A DNA stretch of 64,000 bases. It comes from Heterocephalus glaber. Its lineage: Eukaryota > Chordata > Mammalia > Rodentia > Bathyergidae. Location: assembly GCF_000247695.1 (NCBI RefSeq), contig NW_004624881.1, positions 465,048 to 529,047 on the forward strand, read 5' to 3'. The position numbers were made by a program, and so were the translations under genes. Under the pieces are notes generated by a model. It was not told the origin of the DNA. It ran no database searches and worked only from the letters and a program-made list of their open reading frames with translations. This document shows, one piece after another, positions 13,520-25,169 of this stretch; position 1 is the first letter of the stretch; every line of letters begins with the position of its first letter.

Positions 13520-14540
13520 TTGTTGTCTTTTTCTAGGATATTGTTTAGAATTGTTTGGAGTGCTGGTTTGGTATTCATGAAGTTTCTCAGGTGTTCTTTG
13601 TCATGGAAGTATCATATATCCCCATCAATTTTGAAAGATAGTTTTGGAGTATAAATCATTCTAGGTTGGAGGGTGTTTTCTTTTAGGGCTTGAAATACCT
13701 CACTCCAGGCTCTCCTTAACTTGAGAGTTTGTGTTGAAAAGTCTGCTGTGATTCTGATGGGCTTTCCTTTGCATGTGATTCATTTCTTTTCTCTAACTCC
13801 TTGTATTATTTTGTTCTTTTGGTTTTCTGTGATCTTCATTATTATATGTCTAGGTGTAGATTTTTTTTTAAACATGGTTAGTTCAAGTTGTATATGCCTC
13901 ACTTATCTGTATGTGAAAATATTTTGCTCTGTTTGGGAAGTTTTCTGTCATTAATTCTGTGAACAGATTTTTTATGTAATTTGTACATTCTCCTGCTTTT
14001 TAATGTACTCCTACCTGTCTTTTATTATTCTTCTTTGTGTCATCTAGGAGCTGTTGGATCGATTTCTCATGACACTTTACTATTTGTAAGAGATCTCTGT
14101 TTTCATGGTCACTGACAATCACCCTGTCTTCTATATATGATATTCTGTCTTCAGATTGCCTCAGTCTGCTGTGTATGCTTTTGATAGAGTTTTTAATCTC
14201 CTGGATATTTGTTTGAATCTGTTTCATGGGTTCCATTTCTTTTCTATGTTAGGCATTCATGGTTTCCATCATGGTCCAGAACTCATGTATTTTTTCATCT
14301 GTTTCTGTTCTAGATTCTCTAATCATGTCCTTCATTCTGCTCACCATTTCTGTAGTTATCTGTGAGTTTATTTCTCTTGAACTTTTCTAGAGCCTCATTC
14401 ATGTGTTTTGTTACTTCCTGTGCTATCACTTTAGGGTGTCCAGGTGGTTCATTATCAGACTTTTTCACCTGGTTTTCCCCAGAATTTGCCTTTGGTGGCC
14501 TGGAAGTATGAGTTTTTTCCTTGCTTAAATGTCTTCTCAT
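13520..14540 (-). pseudogene. L1-B ORF1 remnant
   Basis: Starts at an ATG at 14540 with MRRHLSKEKTHTSRPPKA, parallel to the ORF1 starts of L1-A and the right-edge L1. A second open piece at 14000-14236 is a coiled coil (MEPMKQIQTNIQEIKNSI onward), which in ORF1p drives trimerisation. A C-terminal-type block related to the PAKVSFQIDG of L1-A lies antisense near 13615-13660. Frameshifts separate these pieces, so no full RNA-binding protein can be made. Confidence 0.75.
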
Positions 14541-16030
14541 TTCTATTTTTGTTGTTAGTACTGTCCTTGGTTTAATTCCTGGGTTGATACTTCAATATTG
14601 CTTGTTGTAAGTATCTTTGTTGCTTCTATTTAGAACTCTTACAGAATGGTTTCTTCTCAGAGGTGTCTTCCATGTATACCTGGTCTTTTGGTTTTGAGTC
14701 TCTAATGTCTCTGAGGCTATCTCATTTTCATTATACCAGGAAGGACAACTGATTAGATAAATCACAACACTTTAGCCCAAGTGATACAATCAGCAACACA
14801 ATAGCATCAAGCGCAGATTAGAAAATAAAAATTTGTGGGTAGTTACTAATTTATCACCTTTAACTGTGTGAATTAAATCAAAATCAAAGACCAGCCTGAA
14901 ATGTGTTTATAGTGAATAAAGTCTTCAATATAGCAAATTTACCCTTCAGGATGGGGACTCATAAGGAGTTGGGGAAGTGGGGATAGATACATAGAAGTTT
15001 TGGAAAGGCTAATATTGAGGGCAGAGGAAGTTCATTTAGACTCTAGGAAACTGTTGAAAGCAAGAGGAAAAGACAGAATGAAGGAACGAAATGAGAACAG
15101 AACTGCTTCACAGCAATAGGGAGGCTAGAATCTCTATTTAATTTCCTTTAAAAGTACTGATAATTGAGTGAAGGAAAAAGAGAAAAAAAGAAAAAGAAAG
15201 CTCCAGAACAGGACCAAAAAGGGAAATCAAGGACAATGTGGGAGACCAAGGGAGTGAGAGAAAGAAAAGAAAAAAAAAAGAAAGAAAGAAAGAGTAAAAA
15301 ATTAAAAATAAGAGAAAAAAATGATAATTTTGAGAATAACAAATAAAGAGTAAAAATGAAAGGCCTCCTTCAGTGTATGTCTCTGCTGTCACAATAGACA
15401 ACATGGACAGCAGTGTGCAGATATAAGTCAATTAGTCTCAGCAAGCCAGCAGCAGACTTGTAAGATTCAGGGTGATTTCTGGCTGCAAGTCTCAAGTTGA
15501 ACTCCCTGCCCTCCTGCAGGGTTTAACTCTGCAAGATTCTACTGCGGGTTCCAGCTGTCCTTCCCCTTAAGATAGTCCAGATTCTGATGGGAGGTGATGA
15601 TCCCTCCCACTTACCCACTATGGTTGTCTGGTGCACCTATATTGCAGAGATTCTCTTCACTTTTCCATTGGGTTTCAATTTTTGTCAAAGAGCCTTAGAG
15701 AGGCCCTCTTTCTGTTGTTCACTTCTGCTCTATCTTCTGTGGAGCTCAGGATAATGGCCTTTATGACACCCTGTGCCTCTGTAGTGTGCAACTGGGTACC
15801 AACCCAGCCAGGAGGCCAGCGGCAGGGATGGGGTTTGTGGGGTGGGGCGGTTTGCTGCAGGCAAAAATAGTGCATCTCTGCTTGTGGCTTGGAGGCTGGG
15901 TGAAGGTGAGGACAGCACCCCAGCTCCAATTGGCTGAGGTCTTCACCCATCTGCTTGCTCCTTGCTCAGAGGATGGGTGGGGGCTAATACTTAGGCATTT
16001 GATCACTGCAAATACGTATTCCTGCCTTTT
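14541..16030 (-). repeat. L1-B 5' UTR-like region with purine tract
   Basis: Upstream of the L1-B ORF1 start on the minus strand. It contains an A/G-rich tract at about 15165-15350 (plus strand) dominated by gaaa/aaag repeats and a GC-rich patch at 15770-15960. I see no 70-bp or 174-bp monomer like those of the other two L1 5' ends. Assignment to L1-B rests on position between ORF1 and resumption of the flanking old L1 at about 16040. Confidence 0.5.
15165..15350. repeat. Purine-rich (GAAA)n-like low-complexity tract
   Basis: Runs of gaaaaagagaaaaaaag and aaagaaagaaagaaag make the plus strand almost pure purine. This explains the overlapping lysine-rich and phenylalanine-rich frames on the two strands, which are not genes. 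Confidence 0.85.
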
Positions 16031-16039
16031 AATGAGGTC

Positions 16040-17989
16040 CTTTGCATCCTCTCCCTCGCTATGTTGAAGTGTATGATATGATATTGTTAATCATAATACA
16101 CATGTGCGTGGTATGACACAGCATTCTTTCCTCTTATGGACTATTGATTTTTACCTTTTGAATAATTTCTCCCCTCTCTCATCTTGTTGTCCCCCTCCCT
16201 TGTTTCATGGAACCACTATTCTGATCACCAGTTATATAAGGTCAGCTTTGTTAGCTTCCATGTATGTAGTAAACCATGTGTACATTTTAATGGTTAGTTT
16301 ATGTTTTCTATTAGGATCTCTAGTTCCATCCACATTGCCACAAATGACACAACATTTCTCACATATGACTATAGTATTCCACTGTTTGTGTCTATCACAT
16401 GGTTTTTATCCATTCATTCAGGGGTGGGTACTTTGGTTGATTCCATGTCTCAGTCATTGTGAATGGTTCTGAAATACACATAGGATTGCAAATGTCTCTT
16501 GGATGCACTGCCTTAATTTTATTTTGAGAAATATGTAGTAGTGGGATTGCAGGATCATAGGTACTTCTACTCTAATTCCAAGGAACTTTCATGCTCTGTT
16601 CAGTAATGGCTCTACAAACTTACATTTCTACAAACAGTGTTCAAGACTTTCTCTTTAGCCTCATATTTGCCAGAATTTGTCTCTTTATATCTTTTTATAA
16701 TATGCCTTCTGAATTGAGAATGTATAGTATTGTGATATTGATTTGCATTTCCCAGCTTCCAATCATAATACTGAGATAAGTAACAAAAACGTCATATTTG
16801 CCTAAAAATGGATGCATAATGTAAAGTTACAGAGTAGAAATTCAGAAAAAAATCCACATCATTACAGTCAAATGATTTCACAAATTGGAATAACACATAT
16901 GTAGTCAGGACATACTCTTCAATAAGTGTTCATGAATAACTTGTTTTCCACATGTTAAAGAATGGAAGAGGCCTCACATATCACACCATGCACAAACATC
17001 AGATCAAAACAAATTAAAGAATTAAATGTAAAAGAAACTCTACAAAGAGATGAAAATTGAGAGGAAAAACTCTATGATATTCATCTGCACAAGGATATTC
17101 TAATTAGGAATGTAAGTATACAGGCAAGAAAACCAAAAATAGACAAATGGGAATACCTCAAATGAAAATTTCTGCAAAGCAAAGAGAAAAGTAACAGAGT
17201 GGAGACAACCTACCATATGGGAGAAAATAATGATAAAGTATTTAACAGACAGGGGCATAATATCCAGAATACATAAGGAATTACAAAACAACAGCAAAAG
17301 ATAAATAACATTTAAAAATCAAAAAGCTTTATTAAAAATGGGTAAATGGTATAAGAATTTTTCAACATAAAATATACAAATGGGCAACATGAATATGAAA
17401 AGTACTTAACATCATTTTTATTTTTTAAGTTCTACTCAGCTTCTTAAGTGTATAACTGAATAAAGATTATTACTCATATTTAAAGTACAGAATGTGGTGA
17501 TTTGGTATATCTGTGCACTGTGAAATGATTATCACCCCAATGACTATTAAGATACCTGCCATCTCACATATTACCTGTTTTGTAGTGAAAACACTGAAGA
17601 TCCCTGTGCTTAGAAAATTTCAAGTATATAATGGAACTTTATTAATTATTGCCACCATGCTGTATGTTAGATATACAGAACTTATTTATTATGTGTAACC
17701 AAAACTTTGTGGTCTTTGATTAACCTCTCCCCATTTCACTAATTTCCTGTCTATGGTGATGACCATTGTCCTTTCTGTTTCTCTGATCTCAATTTTGTAT
17801 TCTCCCCATATGTTTGATCATGTTTTTATCTTTCCACATATCACTTATTTAACTTAGCATAATGTCTCTAGGTTTATTCATGTCATCACAAAACACATAT
17901 TTCCTACATTTTAAAGCTTGCAGTTTCACATCACTATCTGCATATTCTTACCCATTTCTCTATCCATTCATCCTTCTGCTGGTGGGTTG
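16040..17989. repeat. Ancient L1 mosaic with internal inversion (unit I copy)
   Basis: 16040-16785 is antisense L1 3' region (tctagttccatccacattgcc at 16318). 16790-17420 is sense-strand late L1 ORF2, recognisable by tacaaagagatgaaa and the following phrases. 17420-17989 is antisense L1 3' UTR again (cttagcataatgtctctagg near 17852). The same three-part arrangement occurs at 33690-37140, so it predates the duplication. No gene. Confidence 0.65.
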
Positions 17990-19611
17990 CACCCAGATTT
18001 CAAAGAAAGAAGATGTGAGAGCCAAAACTATGCGCTCTTGAGAGCACAGTGTGTGAAGTCAGCAGATAAAGCTGAATGTGGAGCAGAGACACGAGGGAGT
18101 CAGAAGTATTGGGAGGCCATAATGTCTTCAGAGGAAAGCCATGGATAATAAGTGGAACTAGTCCAAAAGAGCCTCCATCTGAGTTGCAACCAGAAAGCCA
18201 TGGGGTGGGGCCATATAAACTCACTAGTTTTCACATCTCACCATGTGCCCTGTATGTCAGACATGGAGCTAGAGTATTTAATGTTAGCCCTCCTAGGTTC
18301 TGGAATTTCTATGGTCAAATTCATTTTTATTTGCATATTACTCCCTTTTGGAGTGGGAATGTTTACCCTGTGCCAATTTTTCTTGGGATTATGTACTTGC
18401 TCTTTGAATTTTGTGGGGAGCTCACAGCTAAGAGTTTGTCTTGAGTCTCAGATGAGACTTTGGGTTCAGCATGTCTCACACATCAAGTTTACAATCAAGA
18501 GTCAACATCACAAAGAAGTCTTTAGCTTTCACCTGTGGTCTTTTGTAATCCATCTACCTGAGAGCCCAGGGGAATTTTCCAGTGAGTTACACTTCCCCCA
18601 TAATTTTTACAAAACCTCTTCTTCTACGTCACAGTAAACAAGTGTTTTCCCATTCTAAGTATTACTAAAAAGCACTGTGTGGTCAAAATTCCCCTCTAAA
18701 TGGAAGGAAATTATGAAAAGGCATCACGTGTGGGAGAGGGCACTGAAAGAGAAAAGAGTACAGAGGTAGAAGCCTCTGAAGGCAACATGGCTCAGTGCCT
18801 CCAGAGAGAAATGTGTTGAGACTCAGGATGCCTCCCTCTCCCCTTCCACATCCATCCACCTGCAGTCATCACCTCTCCTTTGTTTCTCATCCCATTGTCA
18901 ATGAAGCTTTTAGATTTCAAGACAAGAATAAGAAAAATGGCACAGCAATGCATTGTTCAGACATATTTGATTAAAAAATACAGAACTTTTTCACATGAGC
19001 AATATGTTTTATTAGGCTGGTTCCTTTGAAAATTAGGACTGGAGTTTTTATGTGGTTAGATGGGAGAATTTCCCAAAAATTCAGTTTATCTATCTTGCAG
19101 GTCCACATTTTCATAAAAATGTCTTAAAGCAAATGCATGGTATTCCATAGACATTCCTCTTTAATGGTCATCTCTTCAACTTCTCAAAAGCAACCTCTGG
19201 TGATAGATTTGTTTTAAAAAGTTAATTGTTCATATTTTATGTAGAGTTGAGATGGGCAGTACTTGTCTTTCTGTGTTTAGCTTCTTTCATTTACTGTAAT
19301 TTTCTCCAATTCTGTCCATGTTATCACAAATGGAAGTATTGGGATTTTTAGGGCCAAATAATATTCTTTTGTGTACACAAACTAAATTTTATTTTGCATT
19401 CATCCCTTGATCGATACTTAGTTTTGTTACATATGTTGGATCCTGTGAACAGTGCGGTGATGGACAGTGATGACCAGATATCTCTTCCCATAGATACCTG
19501 GACCATGACATCCTTTGTGTCTATGGGGGTGATCAAGAAATAAGAACAATGGCTCTATTTCAGATTTTAAGAGACAGAATTTTCTAGCCAAAAATCTCTC
19601 TGTTAAACAGA
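17990..19611 (+). repeat. Shared tract copy A (MaLR-int plus old L1)
   Basis: About 18100-18480 matches the 3' end of ERVL-MaLR internal sequence as I know it (ggagtgggaatgtttaccc, then cagatgagactttggg). It is followed by a non-repeat tract seen also in copies B and C (18500-18900) and an antisense old L1 3' end (19260-19510). Copies B and C continue into OR pseudogenes; copy A stops at 19611 with no OR sequence, so it is an incomplete extra copy. Confidence 0.65.
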
Positions 19612-20481
19612 TGTTATGGTTTATATCTAGATGTCTCCCAAAGCCTCATGCACTCATAGGTGGGGCTTTTGGTAGATGGCTGGATCATGGTTGTGTGGTA
19701 ACTGGAGTAGTCTACTGATGGCGATTATAGCTGGGTGTGATGTTGGGAGGTGAAGCCTGGTGAGAAGCAGTGGTTCATTGGAGGCATGGCTTGGATATAT
19801 CCATCCTCCTCTTTTGAGCAATGGCTACTTCCCCTTGCCATTGTAACCAAGGCCCTCTTGCTCTGGGTCTGTGTTTTGAGGTGACAAAAGATTGAAGCTG
19901 ACAAAACAGCAAGTGATGGGAAATGATCAAATGTATGTTCATTAGGAAGAATAAAAAGAAAAGCTCCACCTCTTATCAGGAAGGGGCTTTCTGAAAGGTG
20001 GAAAAAGAGTAGATGTTAAAGTCTGGGGCATTTATGCACATTTTGGTACAGGTGACTGTGGCAGAATGCAGAGGTGCTCTTAGTTTCTGCCTGGATTTTG
20101 ATGCCTGGAAAGCAGGCTGACTTGTTTGCATTTCAAATCCTCCAAGGGTCTGTCCAATTTTTAGGAATGTATCCTCTGTCCTTTAAATTCCATTAGGCCC
20201 TGATAGTTAACTCACATTAGTTATTTGAGCCCTTTCTATATACAATCACTTAAGCTCTGACCTTCAGTTTATTTAAGTTAACTATTCAGGATGGTGACCT
20301 ACCTGTTTAATTTCTAGTTCCTGGCCTCACTGTAAACAAGTCTCTTGTACCATCCCACCCTGCTGTGGAGCCAGGGGACTATGGATTGAAACCTCTACAA
20401 ATTGTGAGCTAAAATTAACCTTTCTTCCTTTCACTTGTGGGTGTGGGCATTTTTTCTTGCAATGAGAAAGTATCTGAAACA
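19612..20481 (+). mobile_element. MaLR-type LTR with internal insertion
   Basis: Opens with tgttatggtttatatctag, the usual MaLR LTR start, and closes with tatctgaaaca followed at once by gattttggtaccaggag, which resembles the MaLR LTR-internal junction. The 870-bp span is about twice the usual length, so something about 450 bp long (roughly 19870-20330) seems to sit inside; I could not classify it. Confidence 0.55.
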
Positions 20482-21578
20482 GATTTTGGTACCAGGAGTG
20501 GGGTAGTTGATGTGACACTACCTGAGCATGTGGTTCAAAAATTCTTGGTACAGGCTTGATGGAAGATATTGGAAGGATTTCAGGATGTCAGCTGAAGAAG
20601 TAGCCCTAGAATGTTATAAGATAAGCTTGCTGGATATTCTTATCAGCTTCCAGAAGACTACAATGCTGATAGAAATGCAGACCTAAGGAGTGTCTTTTTA
20701 CTTCTTTTATATTCAGTCTAGGATACTGGGATTAGGGTGGGTGTCAAACCAATCAGTGTACTGATTTAGTAATCACATGCCCTTAATTCTAGCACCCTTA
20801 TTCCTAGCATCGCACTATGAACCAATCACACACTCTAGATCCAGCCACCCCTGAAAAAGCCCCACCTGTGACCACATAAGTCTTTAGGGAGGACATCTAA
20901 ACACAACCCATAACAAAAAGCAAGTAATTTAGACTTGAAAAACAAAAAGATTGCCTCGAGGGCATCCCAGAAATCATGTTCTACTCATCCCAGATACAAA
21001 TTCACAAAAGTGTAACCCTTCACTTGCATATAGAGCCTCTGGGAATCCTGGCTTGAGAAGGGTCTTCTAGAGAACTACTTCCTGTTATTCTTTTCACTAT
21101 GTCCAGATCCCATCACTTAGATACCACTGTAGCCATGTTCCTAGGAGGCCTGGCTATTTCTGATATGAGATGTTGGTATCATCCACATGACCCAGTTTTT
21201 TATTCTAGACAGGATGAAGGAAAGAGTAATGGATCCTGGAGTTTTCCTCCTGGATTTCAAAGAGAGTTGTGGGAGACCAAACAATGTGTGTAGTTATGGA
21301 ATGAAGTTGATGTCACAGGAAGAGGAGATACCAGGAATTGGAGATGAAAGTAATACAGAATTTCTGTTGAGGAAAGCCACAGGCAGCACATGGAGCCACC
21401 CAAAGAGAGGCCATATGGATGAAAGCCAGGAAGGCCTTGGAATGGAACCACACAAGCCCTATGGAATTCACACCTCATTACCATGTGGTCTCTTTATTGG
21501 ACATGGAGCTACAGGATTTTATGTTTGCCCTACAGGGTTCTGGAATTTCTGTGGTCTTAAGCCTTTCTATATTCCCAT
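20482..21578 (+). mobile_element. MaLR internal sequence, copy B, left part
   Basis: Non-coding MaLR internal sequence running from the LTR junction at 20482 towards the L1-C insertion. It is interrupted by an antisense LTR fragment at 20700-20918. The later part (about 21100-21578) aligns with copies A, C and D; shared phrases include ggagctacaggattttatg and ttctggaatttctgtgg. Short frames here are not conserved. Confidence 0.6.
20700..20918 (-). mobile_element. MaLR-type LTR fragment, antisense
   Basis: Reverse-complemented, it starts like ttatgggttgtgtttagatg and then shares gtgattactaaatcagt and a ctagagtgtgtgat phrase with the solo LTR at 33961. Only the 5' half is present. Same LTR family, inserted backwards inside MaLR internal sequence. 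Confidence 0.6.
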
Positions 21579-21590
21579 TTCTCCATTTTA
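21579..21590. repeat. Target-site duplication, left (L1-C)
   Basis: ttctccatttta, identical to 23734-23745. Between these two lies the whole L1-C insertion. The MaLR internal sequence continues from the right copy exactly where it stopped at the left one, as copies A and C show. Confidence 0.8.
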
Positions 21591-23733
21591 CTTTAATTTT
21601 TAAAAAAGATAACCACTTATTATTTATAAATTATGAGGAATAAGTTAAGATAGCCTCTACAGAAAGTTAATCGGCCTAAAAGACACAGTTTTGATTTTAC
21701 TTTTATCATAATTGAGTTTATTGGTACAATTTAGTTATACATTATGATCATATTCATCATATGTAATTTGTACCTGTACATATCTTGATTTTTATTTCTT
21801 TTTTCCCTCATTTCCCTTCTATCCCTCTTCCCCTTCTTATGTAAAAAAGCTTTGTTTCCATTTTATCTTTCTTTTCTCATTCCTTTCTTTTCCCTTCGTT
21901 CTCTTCCTTCTCCCCACCACCCTCTTGTTCCCCTTCCCATTCGAATATTGTCTTCCTATTTCATAATCTCTATGATACTTTTTGGTCATTATTTAGACTT
22001 TCAGTTTCTCACACAAGAGAAACAATGGAATATTTACACATGAGTGTCTGATTTATTTCTCTTAAAAATGTGGTCTCTAGGTGATGCATTTACCTGTTAA
22101 TATCTCAAGTTTATCCTTCTTTGTGGTAAGTAGTACTGTATTAAAAAAAACATATTCTCTTTATCCAATTACCAGTTTGGGTATTTCTGCTGTTTCCAAG
22201 ATTTAACTATTACAAACTCTGCTCCTATAAACAAGGGTATGCATATATAGTATGAGTGTGGTATGATGCTTTTAATTCTCTTGGGAAGATACCAAGGAGG
22301 GGGATCACTGGATGAAATGGAACCTCTAGTCCTAGTATTTTGAGGTATCTCCATACTGATTTCCATAGCAGGTGTACCAATCTACTCTCTCACCATAAGT
22401 GGAGAAGGGTTCCTTTTCCCTCAAAGCCAAGCCAACACTTGATATTGGTGGATTTCTTAATAATAGCCATTCTTTGTGGAGTGAGATGGAATCTCAGCAT
22501 TGTTTCAATTTCCATCTCTCAAATGGAAATCAATGGCAAAAGAAACCACAAAAGCTACATAAAACAATGGAAATAAAATAATACCCTCCTGAACAACCAA
22601 TGGATCACAGATGAAATTAAAGAAGAAATTAGACATTTTCTACAATTAAATGATAATGCCGATATAACATAACAGAGCCTGTAGGTTGTAATGAAAGCAT
22701 TCCTATGAGAAAAATTTATAGTGGTGAGCCCTCACATCAGGAAAACAGAGTGAGCTCAAAAAAGAATGTAATATTGAACCTGAACTTCTAGAAAAAGAAG
22801 AACATGTCAAGCCCAAAGTTTGCATGAGGGAGGAAATTAAAAAGATTATAGTAGAAATTAATGCACTTGAGACTAACAAAACTGTACAAAGAATCAATGA
22901 ATAAAAGAGTTGGCTCATTGAAAGATTAAATAAAATTGATTAAACCTTAGCCAAACTCATCAAAAAAGGAAAGAAAACACTCAAATTCATGCAATTAGGA
23001 ATGAAATGGTGAAATCACAATGGATCCTGCAGAAATCCATATCATCAATACCTATTTCCAGAGCCTTTATTCTAATAAGATGGAAAACACAGAAGAAATG
23101 GACAGATACATATGAATTACAGAAGCTGAATCAGGATGATATAAAAATTCTAAGTAAACCAACATCAGTCAATGAAATTGAAGATGTAATTAAAAATCTG
23201 CCAATAAAGAAAAGCTCAGGTCCTGATGAATTCACTGCTGAATTCTATAAGAATTTTAAAGATCTAATGGCACTACTCTTTAAACTTTTTAATGAAATTG
23301 AAAGGGAAGAAATACACCCAAAATCATTCCTGGAAGAAGGTATTACCCTGATGCCAAAAATGAGAAAATGATCCAACCAAAAAATGGAACTACAGGCCAA
23401 TCTCCATAATGAACATAGACACAAAAATCCTCAACGAGATACTGGCAAACAGAATGCAACAAGTCATCAAGAACATACATCATGACTAAATAGGATTCAT
23501 CCTAGGGATACAGGTATGGTTCAACACACATAAATCAATAAATGTTATACACCATGTCAACAAAGCCAAGAACAAAAATCACACCATCATCACAATAGGT
23601 GCAGAAAAAGTATTTTACAAAGTTCAACACCAATTTATGATAAAAACCCTACAGAAAGTTGGAATAGATGTTCTTTATCTCAATCTGATAAAAGCCATCT
23701 ATGACAAATCAACAGCTAACATCATAATAAATA
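21591..23733 (-). mobile_element. L1-C: 5'-inverted (twin-primed) LINE-1
   Basis: 21591 to about 22520 is antisense: 3' UTR and end of ORF2 (attggtacaatttagttata near 21720). About 22521-23733 is sense: ORF2 from the late endonuclease domain (NNQWITDEIKEEIRHFLQLN) through the RT fingers (NLPIKKSSGPDEFTAEFY) to mid-palm ([11 protein letters not shown]). This order, 3' part antisense on the left and upstream part in reverse orientation on the right, is the signature of twin priming of an element inserted in minus orientation. ORF2 between the two parts is missing. Flanked by a 12-bp perfect duplication. Confidence 0.85.
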
Positions 23734-23745
23734 TTCTCCATTTTA
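23734..23745. repeat. Target-site duplication, right (L1-C)
   Basis: ttctccatttta, the partner of 21579-21590. MaLR internal sequence resumes with gaatgggaaggtttaccc. Confidence 0.8.
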
Positions 23746-25140
23746 GAATGGGAAGGTTTACCCTGTGACATTATATCTTGGGATTGTGGAACTTGTTTAG
23801 TGCATTTTATGGAGAGTCACAGTTAAACTTGCCTTGAGTGTTGGAGGAGACTTTTGATTTGGTGGTCTCTTAAGCCAAGCAAGTTCACAGTCAAGATTAA
23901 CCATCACAGAAAGAATGCTCCAGCTTTCAGCTTGGTCTTCTGTAATGCATCTGCCTGAGAGGCCAGGGATCTTGCAAGTGAGTTCCTCTTCCTCACTCTT
24001 GTTCACAACCTCTCTACTTCCACTTCACAATATATAATAATCCTGAGTATTCTGTAAAAAAACCATTTATTTGTGGTAGAAATACTGTTCCCAAAAGGAG
24101 AAGTATAAAACGACATCATTTGTGGCAGAGAGCACTGAAAAAGCAGAGACTTAAGGTAAAGATGCTAAAAGCAGCAAGGCTTGGTCTCTCCAGAGCCCAA
24201 AGTGCTGAGATACAGGGTAGCTTTTCTCTCTCATCCTTCCACAGCCATCAACCTGTAGGCAGTACCTTGTCTTCATTTCTCATTCTCTTTGATGATTTCA
24301 AAGTTTAGGATTCAATCCAAATGTGAGGCAGGTGTCATAGGAATGCATTTTTGGCACACATATTTGATTTAAAAATTCAGAGCTCTTTTCAGATGTGTGT
24401 GTGATTAGCCTAGTTCTTTTGAAATTGAAGACTGGAGTTCCTTATGTGGTTAGATGGGAGAACTTTTCAAAAATTTCATTTATCTAACCTTTAGGTCCAA
24501 ATTTTCATAAAAATACATAAGAAAAACACATTGTGAGCCATAGAGTTAGTCTTTAATGATCATTTCTTAATCTCCTTAGATAGCAACCTGTGGTGATTGC
24601 TATTGTTCTAAAGAGTTAATTGCTCATATTCCACATAGAAATGAGAATATGTCACCTGCATTTCTGTGTTTAGCTTATTTCACCTACTATAATGTTGTCA
24701 AATCCCATCCATGCCACCATAAATGGAAGAATTTATGTGTGTAGTTGAAGATAATATTTCTTTTTATATACATGGCATATTATTTTTAATCACCTACTGA
24801 TGGATACTTATTTTTATTAAATACCATTGCTATTGTGAATGGTGTGGCAATGAGTATGAATGTGCAGCTATCTTTACCAATAGATGAATGGACCATCTGT
24901 CTATTGTGTTTATGTGTAGCAAACATTTGGAAAGGATTACAAAAAGGATAGTGGCTATATTTGGTGTTTCAGAAGAAGACAGAACTTTCCACATAAAATT
25001 TTTTCATTTTCTATCAAATTAATTAATATGTGAAGAGCAATCTTTTATTTGAAGTCATGGACAATCATTTGGAAAAGGACACATTTCAGCATTAACTGAT
25101 GAGAATATGTGGTTGCTCCAGGAAAATTCAAGGTCATCTG
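23746..25140 (+). repeat. Shared tract copy B, right part
   Basis: Continues MaLR internal sequence to about 23880, then the non-repeat tract shared with copies A and C (23880-24320), then an antisense old L1 3' end (about 24650-24900). It leads directly into the 3' side of OR pseudogene 1. No gene of its own. Confidence 0.6.
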
Positions 25141-25169
25141 GCTTCGAAAGACCTCACCTGATCCTGGGA

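Larger units (their letters stand above)
9305..16030 (-). repeat. L1-B: near full-length LINE-1, reverse strand
   Basis: About 6.7 kb, read right to left: a 5' UTR-like segment (14541-16030), ORF1 (about 13520-14540), ORF2 (about 9720-13415) and a 3' UTR starting on the plus strand as ttggtacattttaggtatat at 9325. The same 3' UTR phrase begins the other younger L1 3' ends at 51410, 56180 and 60670. Compared with unit II, where the old L1 runs through (33360-33760), L1-B is an insertion specific to unit I. Boundaries are estimated to about 30 bp; I could not see a clean target-site duplication. Confidence 0.85.

Noticed and set aside
15138..15431. Phenylalanine-rich and lysine-rich frames on opposite strands
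   Set aside because: Artefacts of the purine-rich low-complexity tract.
18152..18637. 161-codon plus-strand open frame in copy A
   Set aside because: Lies in MaLR internal sequence; copies B, C and D have stops and shifts in this frame.
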